Shown here piece after piece: positions 46,732 through 56,560 of a stretch of DNA of 64,000 nucleotides. The stretch comes from Armillaria gallica (taxonomy: Eukaryota; Basidiomycota; Agaricomycetes; Agaricales; Physalacriaceae): positions 6,944,001 through 7,008,000 of the forward strand of contig JBANDB010000002.1 of NCBI GenBank assembly GCA_037576215.1, written 5' to 3'. The translations under genes were made by a program, and so were the position numbers. Position 1 is the first letter of the stretch. Each line of letters opens with the position of its first letter. The notes beneath the pieces are model-generated. The model had not been told where the DNA came from and made no database searches. It was given only the letters and a program-made list of their open reading frames with translations.

Positions 46732-47972
46732 TACGTAACCACAAAGCCGAGCTAGCCACTTTGCGCAGCAGCAAATTCATCACCTTTTCTGTTCATTTCG
46801 TACTTACCCTATTAATGGCGTAAGACACAGCGATCCTCCAATTTTGAACTCATAATCTATCTCGTCCTGCCCCAGGAGCAGAAGGGTCTGCTTGACAGTA
46901 GTACCCGTTCGAGAAGTCTTGACTAGACTGACTGCAGCTCCCCTATGGCAGCGCCATGTACTAGTCTGTCTCTCTCGGAATCATCATCAGGAAAGATGCG
47001 GGGTCAGGAAACAATCAACAAGCTATCCTTTTCTCTAGTGTCCTCGACGGTGGTTTGAAAGAAGCCGCGGAAGCAAATCGAATATCCCGCTCGACTTTTG
47101 CAACGCAGAAGAAGAATCCCGTCACAGTTTCAGGTAGGAACTGCGGGAGAGCTTGAAACTCTAGGGGGGTGAGTTCTGTTGACACCTCTTTTCAGTGGTT
47201 CTTACACGACTATGCAAGAAACACTCACCTTCATCTGATTAACTGTGTCTTTGTCGTGGAATTCGGTATCTCTAAACTTGATGTTACCCGTTTTTATTCG
47301 GCAACGGCAAGGACACCATATTGATTACAATAGTCATCTGTTCTTCATCAATATTAGATGGAGACGAAGAAAGAAGCAATAGAGAAAGGAGTACCATTCG
47401 AAACCACGGGAGCAAGGACTCAACGTGTGGGTAGCACTGAAGAAACGAGGAAGCGGCGTGCTCCCCATAAACAGTCCTCGTCGCGTTTCCCACCATTCAC
47501 AGTAAGAACACTCCAAGAAGTTTCGTGTTTCCCTTCTTATGAGGGCAGGTCAACGCTCCGGCACATGACTGTCGCGTGCTCAGATATCCTAGTTCTGGAC
47601 GCCTCCGCAGTCATACCCGCAAACTACCCAAAGTTGGCTCGAATGTCTTGTCCATGTTTGCGAAGATTGGATCGCTGGGGTTGCAAGTGGGATTGGACAG
47701 ATAGAGGATCGGTTTTGAATTTGGGTCCCGGCCCTTCAGAGGGATGCCGACACGAATAGTTCACGCTTCAAAGAGTCAGCGCAAGACAGATAGCAATGTT
47801 CAGAGTACAACAACAGCAAATACAGATTCCTCTAAATAAGTACGCTGGAGAGAAATTAGAGAAAAAGATGTCGGGATAATAGATGGCACATACAATAGAT
47901 TACAACAATAAAGGATCGGTTGAAATCTGAGGTACAACATCAGAGAAGCTATGCGGGAGCAATGAAAACTGC
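46732..47972. other. Mostly intergenic; holds a shard of a membrane-protein gene
   Basis: Apart from the fragment at 46808-46975, I see no supported gene. A 133-codon plus-strand frame at 47358-47759 has no signature. The right side is the 3' flank of the gene at 47973. Confidence 0.45.
46808..46975 (-). pseudogene. Fragment of the membrane-protein gene found at 49823-51181
   Basis: The sequence AATGGCGTAAGACACAGCGA at about 46813, followed by matches through TTCGAGAAGTCTTGAC and beyond, parallels 49910-50110, which encodes the C-terminal tail of the membrane protein (around FTPSMGQETS). Similarity is interrupted by small gaps and the frame is not kept, so only a decayed piece of the last coding part remains. 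Confidence 0.6.
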
Positions 47973-48737
47973 TCACCACTTCCTCCTCCTCATGTATTGA
48001 CAATACAGCAAAAGTGCAAATGCTGAGATGACTATCAAACCACCACAAAAAACGAGCCCACCGACCAGGGCCGCCAATGCTGCTTTGCCTGCTTGCAAAT
48101 CTCTGCTATCCTCTTCGGTGATACAAACGGCACCTAGCGGGCAAGCGGCGACCCCAACAAAGACCAACATAAACCCGCAAGGGATAAATTTCCCCCAGCG
48201 AGTCCACCACGTCTGAGGTTCGTCGTCATCGAAAAAATCCTCTCTTGGGGATTGCTTCTCTGGAGCCAGCAGTATCCAAATTGCGAGCGCGAGCGGTAGC
48301 GCCAGTATGGTGCCCCCAGTCGCTCCTGCTGCTGCAAAGGATCTGACTGGGACGCGTCCACCGATAATAGCCCGCCCTAGGGACGCATATATGGTGGAAA
48401 ACAGCGGTGGGAGCGGTAGGAAGAATAAGAGGAGAATGCATGTCTGGAAAATGGTCCTTGGCGGAAGCCAAGATGTCGGTAGTACTCCCTGTACTTCCTG
48501 CGCAGCCTTTTCATGTACTTGGAGAGTCGAATTACGGGGAAGAGGAACAGAAGGAGCGTGGGCGTCGTTATTAGATGAAGATATTATAGGATTATTGGGC
48601 GGTAAAGGTGGGACAGCAGATGAAGGTGGTGGGTAGAAAAAGCCGACTGTCGAGCGCGGTGTCGGTACACCTCTCTCCCAAGGCGAAGGGCTATCGTCGT
48701 CAACGTCGCGCGACCACGGCAGCGAAAAGCCAGGCAT
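47973..48737 (-). CDS. Multi-pass membrane protein, hypothetical
   Basis: Continuous frame; the first in-frame ATG is at 48737 (MPGFSLPWSRDVDDDSP), since the longer frame starts only with GTG. About 254 residues. A Pro/Ser-rich N-terminal half (FFYPPPSSAVPPLPPNNP) is followed by four hydrophobic segments: FQTCILLLFFLPLPPLFSTI, GATGGTILALPLALAIWILL, FIPCGFMLVFVGVAACPLGA and ALVGGLVFCGGLIVISAFAL, ending in a basic MRRRKW tail. No family recognised. Single exon. Both this and the 49823 gene are membrane proteins in the same orientation, but they share no visible sequence. Confidence 0.7.
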   Translation of the reverse strand: MPGFSLPWSRDVDDDSPSPWERGVPTPRSTVGFFYPPPSSAVPPLPPNNPIISSSNNDAHAPSVPLPRNSTLQVHEKAAQEVQGVLPTSWLPPRTIFQTCILLLFFLPLPPLFSTIYASLGRAIIGGRVPVRSFAAAGATGGTILALPLALAIWILLAPEKQSPREDFFDDDEPQTWWTRWGKFIPCGFMLVFVGVAACPLGAVCITEEDSRDLQAGKAALAALVGGLVFCGGLIVISAFALLLYCQYMRRRKW

Positions 48738-49257
48738 CAACGAAAAAGACGGTGGTGGATGGGAATGAACATGCACTGCCGGCCCAGAGTGCTGCCTCGC
48801 GGTGACATTCCTTCTTTCGTTTTTTCCATCATGTCAATTTATACACGGGCGCGCCCCACAGTGTCTGCCGCTAACACCGACGCTAACGAGGATCCGGAAA
48901 TAAGTACCTCGGGACCGAGAAGGGTGGTGGAGAAGAAAATATGCAGCTCGGTATCGCTCGGTACGTGCTCGTCGTCGCTCCGTGTATATACGATGGTGAC
49001 AGGATAACTGAAGGGTTCGAAGGGCCCGGTTACGAAATGGAGGCCTCGTTATACGTAAGGCAGCTCGCAACCCGAATTGCCAAATGAGCATCGCGATGGA
49101 AACCTTCCCTTTCCCTCTCCCTGCCAGGATATCCTGCAATTTCCCTGTGATCTGGACCGGTACATGCGCTATATCCACGTCTTGGTCACAGAACGGAAGC
49201 AAGGGCTCGAGAATTCTCTTTGAGGAGCAGGCCGTCGGTCGCAGTCGGCAGCAATTA
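48738..49257. other. Intergenic
   Basis: Upstream side of the 47973-48737 gene. Short frames only; nothing recognised. Confidence 0.45.
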
Positions 49258-49670
49258 TCGCTGTTAGACTGACTCTGACAAGGATATGTCGCCAATTTCA
49301 ACATGAGAGTGTTATTCGTGGTGGGAGGACGATGTTCAGCGTCGAACTACTCCTCTCGAGGTGCGCTTACGTGCATATATGCGTCTTTTTTTCTTCTCAA
49401 TGTTCTCCTAGTCAAAAAACCCAGGGACAATATCTCTATCAGCACTCGTCGCTGTTGGACTGATTTTGCCAAGAACATGTGGCCGATTTCAACATCAGAA
49501 AGTTATTCATGGCGAGAAGACGATGTTCAGTGTCGAACCATACGCTTCGAGGTGCGTTTATGTGCATATATGCGTCTTTTTTTCCTTCTCAATTTTCTGC
49601 TAGGCTCAGCTAGAAATTGTTGACCTTTTATCGGTTATCACCGGTAGTCAAATAGCCCAGGGACAAATCG
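49258..49670 (+). pseudogene. Two tandem degenerate copies of a PP4 phosphatase exon plus intron
   Basis: Unit 1 (about 49258-49436) and unit 2 (about 49447-49670) share GACTGA..TGCCAAG-type, ATTTCAACAT.AGA..GTTATTC, ACGATGTTCAG and GCATATATGCGTCTTTTTTT segments. Each matches, in plus orientation, the PP4 exon encoding [20 protein letters not shown] and the following intron 31735-31686, including its GTGCG start, GCATATATGCG core and CTAG end (intron-like parts 49361-49411 and 49552-49603). Peptide remnants such as LFVVGGRCSASNY correspond to [13 protein letters not shown]. Key residues are lost, so these are non-functional shards. Confidence 0.75.
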
Positions 49671-49822
49671 TCTGGTTATGGGTGCGTCCATTCACCGATT
49701 TCTCACCGACGTCTCCTTGACTTTTTTTCAAGAAAATCGACCATCAAGCTCTGCATATCTATGGGATTAAACGAAATGCCGTATTACTGTGCTCCTCCAA
49801 TGTGAAGATTCTTCTGACTCCG

Positions 49823-51181
49823 TTATTTGCCAACGATGTCTTCTACTTTGCGCAGCGAAAGAGCATCATCGTACTCCGGACCACTCCTACCGCTCGTTTC
49901 CTGCCCCATCGATGGCGTAAAACACAGCGATCCCTCCAATTTGGGGCTCATGATCTGCCTCGGACTCTGCGGGAGTGGATGAGTCTGATTGGTCGTAGTG
50001 TTTGTTCGAGAAGGCTTGACGGGACTGCGGCTACGGCTCTTCTGTCCGCGAGACGGGAGTGCCGTGTATTTGTCCGTGTCTGGCTGACTTCCCCAGAAAA
50101 ATCCTCCGAGACCACCAGACGGAGTCTTCGTCATCGCTGGCGTGGGCAGCGGTGATTCCTCGACAATCCTGAATCCTCCTGTACTCTTCCCCGTCACGCT
50201 CCTCCCCAAACCACCACCTTCGACAATCATATCCGAATCGGCCCGGACATGATTCCTGCGTCTCGACACGACGCGTTGAGGCCTTCCCCCGACTGCACGC
50301 GAAGACGGTCTCCGGGCGCTTGCCATGAATTCCTCATCACTCTCGTACGCGTCCAGGAACGACATACCGTCGTCGTCATGTTTCTCTTCTTCATAGTCCT
50401 CGTCTCCTTCTCCAACCTGAGAATAGACCGATTCTGAGGCTATCGTGGCAGTCGTGTTCATACGCGAGACTCGAGTGGAGGCAGTGTTTGCCCGTGACAG
50501 ACGCGAAGATCTGGTTCGCCGTGGGTCGGTAGGGGGAACGAGGAACGCCTTTTCCTGTCTCTGCGTCTCTATCGCCGGCCACGCAAATCCTTCATCAGCC
50601 TTCACTCTCCCCGCCTCCGAGTCGTATGCCGGACCGACCTCGAGTTCCGTCTTTCCTCGCCTGCCTTTCCGTGTCAAGCATCCCCAGCCAATCCATGCGC
50701 ACAGACTTCCCAGTATGGCGCCGACGATTACGAGAACGGGTATGAGGTACATGCTGATCTTGTTCCCGCTCGGCTGCTTCTTGGGGTATGTTACCAGGCT
50801 GGGAAGGGCGGACTGTGAGGAGGAAGGGACCGAGATTGTTATCATGGATACCGATGATGTGGGAGTGGTCGAGGTCGACGAGGATGAATTGCTGCTGCGC
50901 GTGGTACTGTTGGTGTCATCCGAACTCACAGCGACCGAAGCGATGCTGCTCGATTCTGTCGATTCTGGTGGCATACCACCAATCTCCACGGGAATCGTGG
51001 GCGGAATGGCACTGGGCGTAGTGGTTGTAGAGGCGACACTCCCCGGAGGGTACGGCCACCAGTAGTCGTAGCTGCTCGTCGTGGTTGGAATCGCATTCGC
51101 TCCAGGCGGGATGAGTTGGCGATTTTCGACTTTGGTGGCAAAGGCGGGAAGACAGAGCACGAAGATGAGAGCTGCCTTCAT
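49823..51181 (-). CDS. Type I single-pass membrane protein with Ser/Thr-rich ectodomain
   Basis: Uninterrupted 452-codon frame from ATG 51181. N-terminal signal peptide MKAALIFVLCLPAFA, then an ectodomain of about 120 residues dominated by Ser, Thr and Pro (O-glycosylation type), a transmembrane segment at residues about 143-167 (ISMYLIPVLVIVGAILGSL), and a long cytoplasmic tail with acidic DEDYEEEKHDDDG and basic RRPSSRAVGGRPQR patches. The plan resembles fungal wall-stress sensors or mucin-like membrane proteins, but no named domain is present. A decayed fragment of its C-terminal coding part lies at 46808-46975. Confidence 0.8.
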   Translation of the reverse strand: MKAALIFVLCLPAFATKVENRQLIPPGANAIPTTTSSYDYWWPYPPGSVASTTTTPSAIPPTIPVEIGGMPPESTESSSIASVAVSSDDTNSTTRSSNSSSSTSTTPTSSVSMITISVPSSSQSALPSLVTYPKKQPSGNKISMYLIPVLVIVGAILGSLCAWIGWGCLTRKGRRGKTELEVGPAYDSEAGRVKADEGFAWPAIETQRQEKAFLVPPTDPRRTRSSRLSRANTASTRVSRMNTTATIASESVYSQVGEGDEDYEEEKHDDDGMSFLDAYESDEEFMASARRPSSRAVGGRPQRVVSRRRNHVRADSDMIVEGGGLGRSVTGKSTGGFRIVEESPLPTPAMTKTPSGGLGGFFWGSQPDTDKYTALPSRGQKSRSRSPVKPSRTNTTTNQTHPLPQSPRQIMSPKLEGSLCFTPSMGQETSGRSGPEYDDALSLRKVEDIVGK

Positions 51182-51978
51182 GGTGGTTAAAGGCGGGCGG
51201 GCTTCGATCGGGATGTTTGGCCATTTTTACTAAATTTGGCCGACGCGACTTTATTCTCCTATGTTCGGCTGGCGTGCCTGTCATTCTTCCTCAAGGGTGG
51301 CAGCACTAGCTATCTTGTCCAACCTCGATGACGTCGACCTTGTTATACGATACGGAATGTCTTTGATTAGATATTGTCTGTCGGTTCGCAGCAGCTCGCG
51401 GTACAGCGAGGAAGCAAAAGACGCGGCTGCTCACGTGGAATGTTCGGAAAATGCAGCGGATGGTCCAGGAATAGTATGATGGTCGTGGTCATTCGCAAAC
51501 TCTCCCTCGATGAGGATGTTCGGTCGAACTAGGGCGCCGCTGTTGTCATTTCATTTCTGGCAGCATTCGAGCACTGGGCGTTATGGGGTACGTAACTGCG
51601 GGATTCCCCTCCCTTGTCGAAGAAAGATGGACCTAGCGCCAAGTAGCATGGGCAAGGCGCACTGGCATCTCGTCTGATATTTCGACATAATCCATACTCG
51701 AACCGCTGATAGTTAAGCTCCTACCGTTCCCATCTCACGCACAATTCCGGTGGCGTAAATTTGAAATAGCCAGGCGGTGAATTCCTCTTTGAGACCTGAC
51801 GATTTGCGTCCGCGGATGCTTCCTTTCGAATGTACCGTCGAGAGTGTATGGCTGATACTGTCTCGAGAGATTACAAAGCGAACTCGAAACTTAAACAATA
51901 ACAGCTCTGTCTCGATGCTTCTGTCTCAGACCTCCTCGCCTCAATCCTGCAGTGATTGCTCGTATCTTACTTGCCATC
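51182..51978. other. Intergenic; duplication boundary near 51783
   Basis: Divergent promoter region between the membrane-protein gene and the caspase-like gene. From about 51783 (CCTCTTTGAGACCTGACGAT) the sequence is nearly identical to 62900 onward, so about 195 bp of 5' flank is part of the duplicated segment. Confidence 0.6.
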
Positions 51979-52896
51979 ATGTCCAAGTCACCCACTGAAC
52001 CACCCAAACCACACACCTTTGATTGTACCGGCGATACATTGCGCACCTCCTGCCAGCACAAACCTCCTCCAGTACGTCATCAACAATCCAATGTTCATGA
52101 ACGACATAACTTACGAATGTGGGATTGCCAGACTGCAAGCATGGCATCCGGTGACCACGAGAGCTCGGAACAGGTGTGATTGGAGCAAGTATTCGTAAAC
52201 GTTCCTTGCTGATTTTGTGCTGCAGCTGTCTTCGGCGAAGCATTCGGATCCAGGGAGCCCTTCTGTAGGTGCTCCTATCATATCTTATATCATCACCATA
52301 AACGAGCGCTCCTTTTACTAGGATTTATCCAACTCAGCTTGTCCCTCCTATTCTAAGGTACATCGTTTATATGTGTAATCTAAACTTGTTGTTCTGACCA
52401 TGGTCTAGTACGATCAAGAGATATTCCAGCAACTGGAGGAGCTGGAGGCCAGGCTTGCGCAAGAGTACGGCATGGCGGGACCTGACATAGACGCTGATGC
52501 GGTTCGCCAGGAGACCAGAGACAGATCAACGTCCCAAAACGATCCCCGTTACAAAGACTACCAGCAGCTTTACGAACTCTATTACCTCCGTCGCCGTATG
52601 GCTAGGTCCACGGTCACTGATGGGGTAAGCAGAAAGGTATGCATGCAGTTGGTATTCGTTCGGCGCGGCATTGATCAGTGACACTTCAGACGAGTCCGCA
52701 GATCGACGGCTCTCGGTTTTGGGCTGTCATTATCGGCATCGACAAGTACAAACATAATCCCTTGAAAGGCTGTGTGTCGGACGCGCTTTCAATCCAGGAC
52801 TACGTCACGAAAGACCTTGGTGTTCCTCAGGACCACATCCACCTTCTCCTCGACGAATCCGCCACTCGTGCTAATATCGTTAATACGCTGTGCGGC
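51783..52896. repeat. Segmental duplication, copy 1 (partner 62900-64000)
   Basis: From CCTCTTTGAGACC onward the two segments run together over about 1.1 kb, including introns, with only scattered substitutions and small indels, up to the window end in copy 2. Sequences left of 51783 and 62900 are unrelated, which places one duplication end exactly there. The right end is outside the window for copy 2. Confidence 0.92.
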
Positions 52897-53547
52897 CTAT
52901 ACAGCGACAATCGCATTCTTCATGGCGACGTTATCCTCATTTACTTCGCTGGAAACGGTTCCAGTTATCCAGATCCTAGAGACCAGGATATTTGTCCTGA
53001 TGATGCTATAGATGTGCTCTGTCCCATTGATCGTGGCAACGAAGTCGACGGAACTGTGATCCCTGACATCAGCGATCGAGAGTTCAATTCTATCCTCTCC
53101 GCAATCTCTTCTGTCAAGGGTCATCGAATCACGATATTCCTCGACTGCTGTTTTTTCGGAGGTCATATTAGGGGCTTCCCAATAAACGGAGCTCGAACAA
53201 TGCCTTCACTGTACCATTCCTTGCTTGATATGCTTCATGCTTCGGACAAGAACATGGCCCATTTCCCCGGCTATCATTCAGTTTTGGGCCCTGATTGGAG
53301 TCTGGATCTGAATTGCTTCGTAATGATGGTGGCGACTCAGGGGAATGAGTATGCGAGAGAGGTACAAGGGCGGCATGGATTTCACGGCATTTTCACAAAC
53401 TTCCTTCTCCGCACTCTTCGGTCCGACGACCTGCCAGAACGACCAACATACATTGATGTCCTGTTGACAATACCGGTGTCGTATTACCAAATACCGGTAA
53501 TCATTGGGAGTTTTCGTAGGGACATGCGACTCTGGTATCAGGACTAG
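51979..53547 (+). CDS. Caspase-like (peptidase C14/metacaspase) protein lacking the catalytic His
   Basis: Exons 51979-52173, 52226-52264, 52322-52357, 52409-52624 and 52690-53547 join in frame to about 447 residues. The N-terminal part (MSKSPTEPPKPHTFD, then an Asp/Glu/Tyr-rich helix region with QQLEELEARLAQEYGM) is not a known domain. The C14 domain starts SRFWAVIIGIDKYKHNPLKG, CVSDALSIQDYV, and continues with LIYFAGNGSSYPD, where active members have GHG, so the catalytic His is Asn. The Cys strand reads ITIFLDCCFFGG, keeping Cys but replacing the usual HSG. Later, MMVATQGNEYARE and HGFHGIFTNFLL fit the small subunit region. Known metacaspases cleave after Arg or Lys; this protein is probably a non-catalytic homologue. 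A partial copy lies at 63096. Confidence 0.85.
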
Positions 53548-53887
53548 AGATATTCGAATTAACCAGTATTTGTCAATTCCGCATTCGCTCAGAATCGAGT
53601 AGTTGCTGTTGTTGACATACGACTTTCTACTGAAAATGCGTGAGTCCTGAAGACAACGAGAAGCAAAAACTGGGAACTAGGAAACCGCGCCAAAGTACTA
53701 GCAGTTCAATGAAGTGCGGCACAGCCGCCGAGCGAGCACTCTCACTACATTAAATTTACCAATTCGAATCAGTAGGAGGATAACCCTCGAAAATGAAACG
53801 AACCAGTCCATTTCATAGCTTCATTCATGCAAGGATCTTGAAAATAGGCTGTGGATAATCATTGTAGTACAAGTGAGGTACAAGTGA

Positions 53888-54440
53888 TCAGAGCAACGTG
53901 TTACTCAACCAATATTGGTGATACGATGGCTTTGCATTATCGACATAGGTCGCCTGAGTCACAGGATCACTGAACTGGCTATCCGGCTCTCGGAATTCCA
54001 CCACCTCGAAATCCACCATAACCATCTGCATATCATCACAATCCGCCTCATAGCGCAATGGGCATCCTTTTGTCGAGCAGAACGGCCCGTCTTTGCGCCT
54101 ACGACGTAATATCACGTTCCTAGGCTGCATGTCTCGCTGTGCAACCCCCAATGCATAGATATCGAAAAAAAGCCGGAGGGCCGCATCGAAGAGGGCGTCC
54201 TTGTGCGTGCTACACAGCGCCTCCTCCTTTTCCATGGGAGCGAGGTCTCGTATGTCCTTGCCATCGATGAACTCCAGCAAAATAACGTTGACAGTTCTAT
54301 TGCGCTGAGACGGTAGGGGAGCAACAAAATGGCCATAGAAACGCGGAACCTTCGTGCCGTGAATGCTCTGTAGACGTTGGTATGCCTGTGTCTCCCGCGA
54401 GACAAATAGATCGAGGAGGCTGAAGGGATCGAAGAGCTCC
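53888..54440 (-). pseudogene. Fungal kinase-like (APH/PK-like) gene, copy 2, 5'-truncated
   Basis: Minus-strand copy of the gene at 21519-22406. Similarity starts at about 54440 with AELFDPFSLLDLFVSRETQA and runs through RFYGHFVAPLPSQ, LLEFIDGKDIRDLAP, RDMQPRNVILRRRRK, CPLRYEADCDDMQMVMVDFE to the stop near 53888. The frame is continuous in this part, including the place where copy 1 lost ten nucleotides. The N-terminal part including MVAKIYDP with its Lys is missing; the upstream sequence is unrelated. Any product would lack the N-lobe. Confidence 0.78.
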
Positions 54441-55399
54441 GCCTTGGTATGGGTCAGTGGCAGTGCGATCGAGGACGATGAGCACGAAAAGTGTGATTTC
54501 TCGACGAGGAGAGGCGCGATAAGGAATTGGAAAGCAGAAAGTGTATATTGATACTAGTAGCGTACGCGATGTGACAAAGAGAAGAGGATCGAGAGAGAGA
54601 AAGATACTCCGAGGATTCACCTACTAAGAAATACCACGGTTTTGATGGGAAAAACACCCAAGTCCACACAATCTGGAGCTCGTACGATCGTAGTCTCCCC
54701 GTCCCGAAGGTATTCGTCAATCGCACAAACGGGAGAGGGCATCCTCCCGTTCATGCCGCCGACAAGCGTAGTCTCCCGTTAAAATTAATCCAACGGGCAA
54801 CCGACGCTTGCCCGACGTGGGCCAAAAGGCCATAAAAAAATAATGGAGCCTCGTCGCACAGAAACGCGACGAGACTCCCTCTGAGACGGTCAGCCTTAAC
54901 CCTAACCTTAGCACCTACCTTTGTGGAATTGACGCATCACTGTAGTAGACGCAAGTCAGCCTTGGTTGCACAAAATTTAACACAAATAGGCTCACCATTT
55001 CAAGTCCCAAAAATGCCGAATCGAGTCAAACACCCCTACGCCGTTATCCAACCCCGAGTCGCCCTCAACAAACGGCGGCTATTTAATCAGCCGCGACGGG
55101 TTACACGAGGTCGAGTAAAGGCGTAAGGTGGTTGACTCCTGCTGTTGCACATGATACAGGGTCGAATAAAGTCTGAAAAGGCCGTATAAGTTAAGATTGG
55201 GATTGACGGGAATGGACACTTACAATATTCATTCATCGCAGGGGCTACACAGCAAAGCTTACAGCCTATGAGTACAAAATAATACAAGACAATAGTGTTG
55301 GGAAACATACCATTCGCTTATTTCTGAGCACTTGTCTTGGATTTATTGATGATTCTGCTTGTGGTTAGTTTCAAGAAACCAACTAATCCTACTCACCGT
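54441..55399. other. No gene recognised
   Basis: Contains a short telomere-like TTAACCCTAACCTTA at about 54895-54909 and GC-rich imperfect inverted segments around 54740-54890. The end is the flank of the tandem exon array. Nothing codes convincingly. Confidence 0.4.
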
Positions 55400-56560
55400 C
55401 ATATCCTGCTCGCCGGAGGTCGATACATCGTGGCGACGCGTAGATCATCCTAGTATTGAGGATGTCGCTCGCGAGACAGACAGCTGAATACAATTAATTA
55501 GTGATCAAGTTTGTCGTTGACATGACACTGACGTACCTTGTGCCTGCGCATCTTCGAGCTCCATGCTTCCTCAAGTGTTACCATCACCTTGCTCGCCGGA
55601 CATCGATACGTTGCGTCGGGCCAAAATCGTCCCCCATGGACAGTCTCCGACGGTCTTCGTATCATATGTGAGAACAAATCTGCAACCAAAAACATTCGTG
55701 ACAAAAGCAGTCCTTAACGTGGTGGCTACATACCTTGTGCCAACCTCTGTACTTCCCAGAGAGTGTGGTTGCCATCTTGACGTCTCCCTGCCCTCGCTCG
55801 CCGGACGTCGATACGTCGTGGCGGCGCATAGGCCGTCCCAGTGATGAGGACCTTGTGCTCGAGTTAGACAGCTGAGCATAGATAATTAATGATCAAGGCA
55901 GTCGCTGACATGGCAATGGCGTACCTTGTGCCTCGGCCTCCACACTTTCTGAAGTGTCCCATCTCCTTGCTCGCCGGACGTCGATACGTCGTGTCAGCGC
56001 AAACCTCATCGTCCAGAGATGCATCGTCCATATGGGATACAAGTCTTGAAGATCAGTAGTCGTAAATCTGTACTAGAATGATTAGCAAAGACATAGTCCT
56101 TGACATGCTAAGCACATACCTTGTGCTCACCCATCCTCTGTCTCGCCGAGTTCCACACTTCGCTGGTACCATCTCGACAGCGCCATACCCTTGCTCCCCG
56201 GATGTCGATACATGGCGTCGACGCAAAATCCGTCCTCCTCAAGTGATACCGTCCTTCACCTGTACAGGGTCACTGTATTGCAAGCTGTTGTCTTGGCGTG
56301 TGGGATGGTGGGCAAGATGGTGGATGGCGCGCGCGAGGAGGGAGGGAGATCGGTGATCGGCGTGCGTGGGGAATGTGCGCATATCCGATGTCGCCTCTTT
56401 CAGCAGTCCTCCCTTCCATCGATGATGCGCTCGCCGGAAGACGATACATCGTCTTCGGCCAAAACCCGCCGCTGATGCACACGCCAGGATCCTCTCCCGT
56501 TCGAACTCCCTGCTGCGTGGCTCTGTCGACCAGTCCTGGAATACTCTCCGTCAACACGAC
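55400..56560 (-). repeat. Tandem array of about six diverged exon-intron modules
   Basis: A block containing CTCGCCGGACGTCGATACGTCG or a variant recurs at about 55409, 55592, 55797, 55970, 56194 and 56430, spacing 173-236 bp. On the minus strand each unit looks like an exon encoding variants of WPDATYRCPASK (others read CADTTYRRPASKE, VDAMYRHPGSKG, WPKTMYRLPAS), ending in CACAAG and followed by a GTACGT/GTATGT...TTCAG intron of about 53 nt; the introns themselves are similar between units. Two exons begin CTGTCT. No family is recognised. The units are too diverged to be a recent satellite, and some keep open frames. No complete gene could be closed. Confidence 0.65.

Noticed and set aside
31686..49603. 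Introner-like element family based on three similar 50-52 nt introns
   Set aside because: The exon sequence next to all three also matches the PP4 exon, so duplication of a gene piece explains them; kept only as a test in the PP4 shard finding.
54895..54909. Telomere-like TTAACCCTAACCTTA
   Set aside because: Fewer than two full repeat units; too short to call an interstitial telomere tract.
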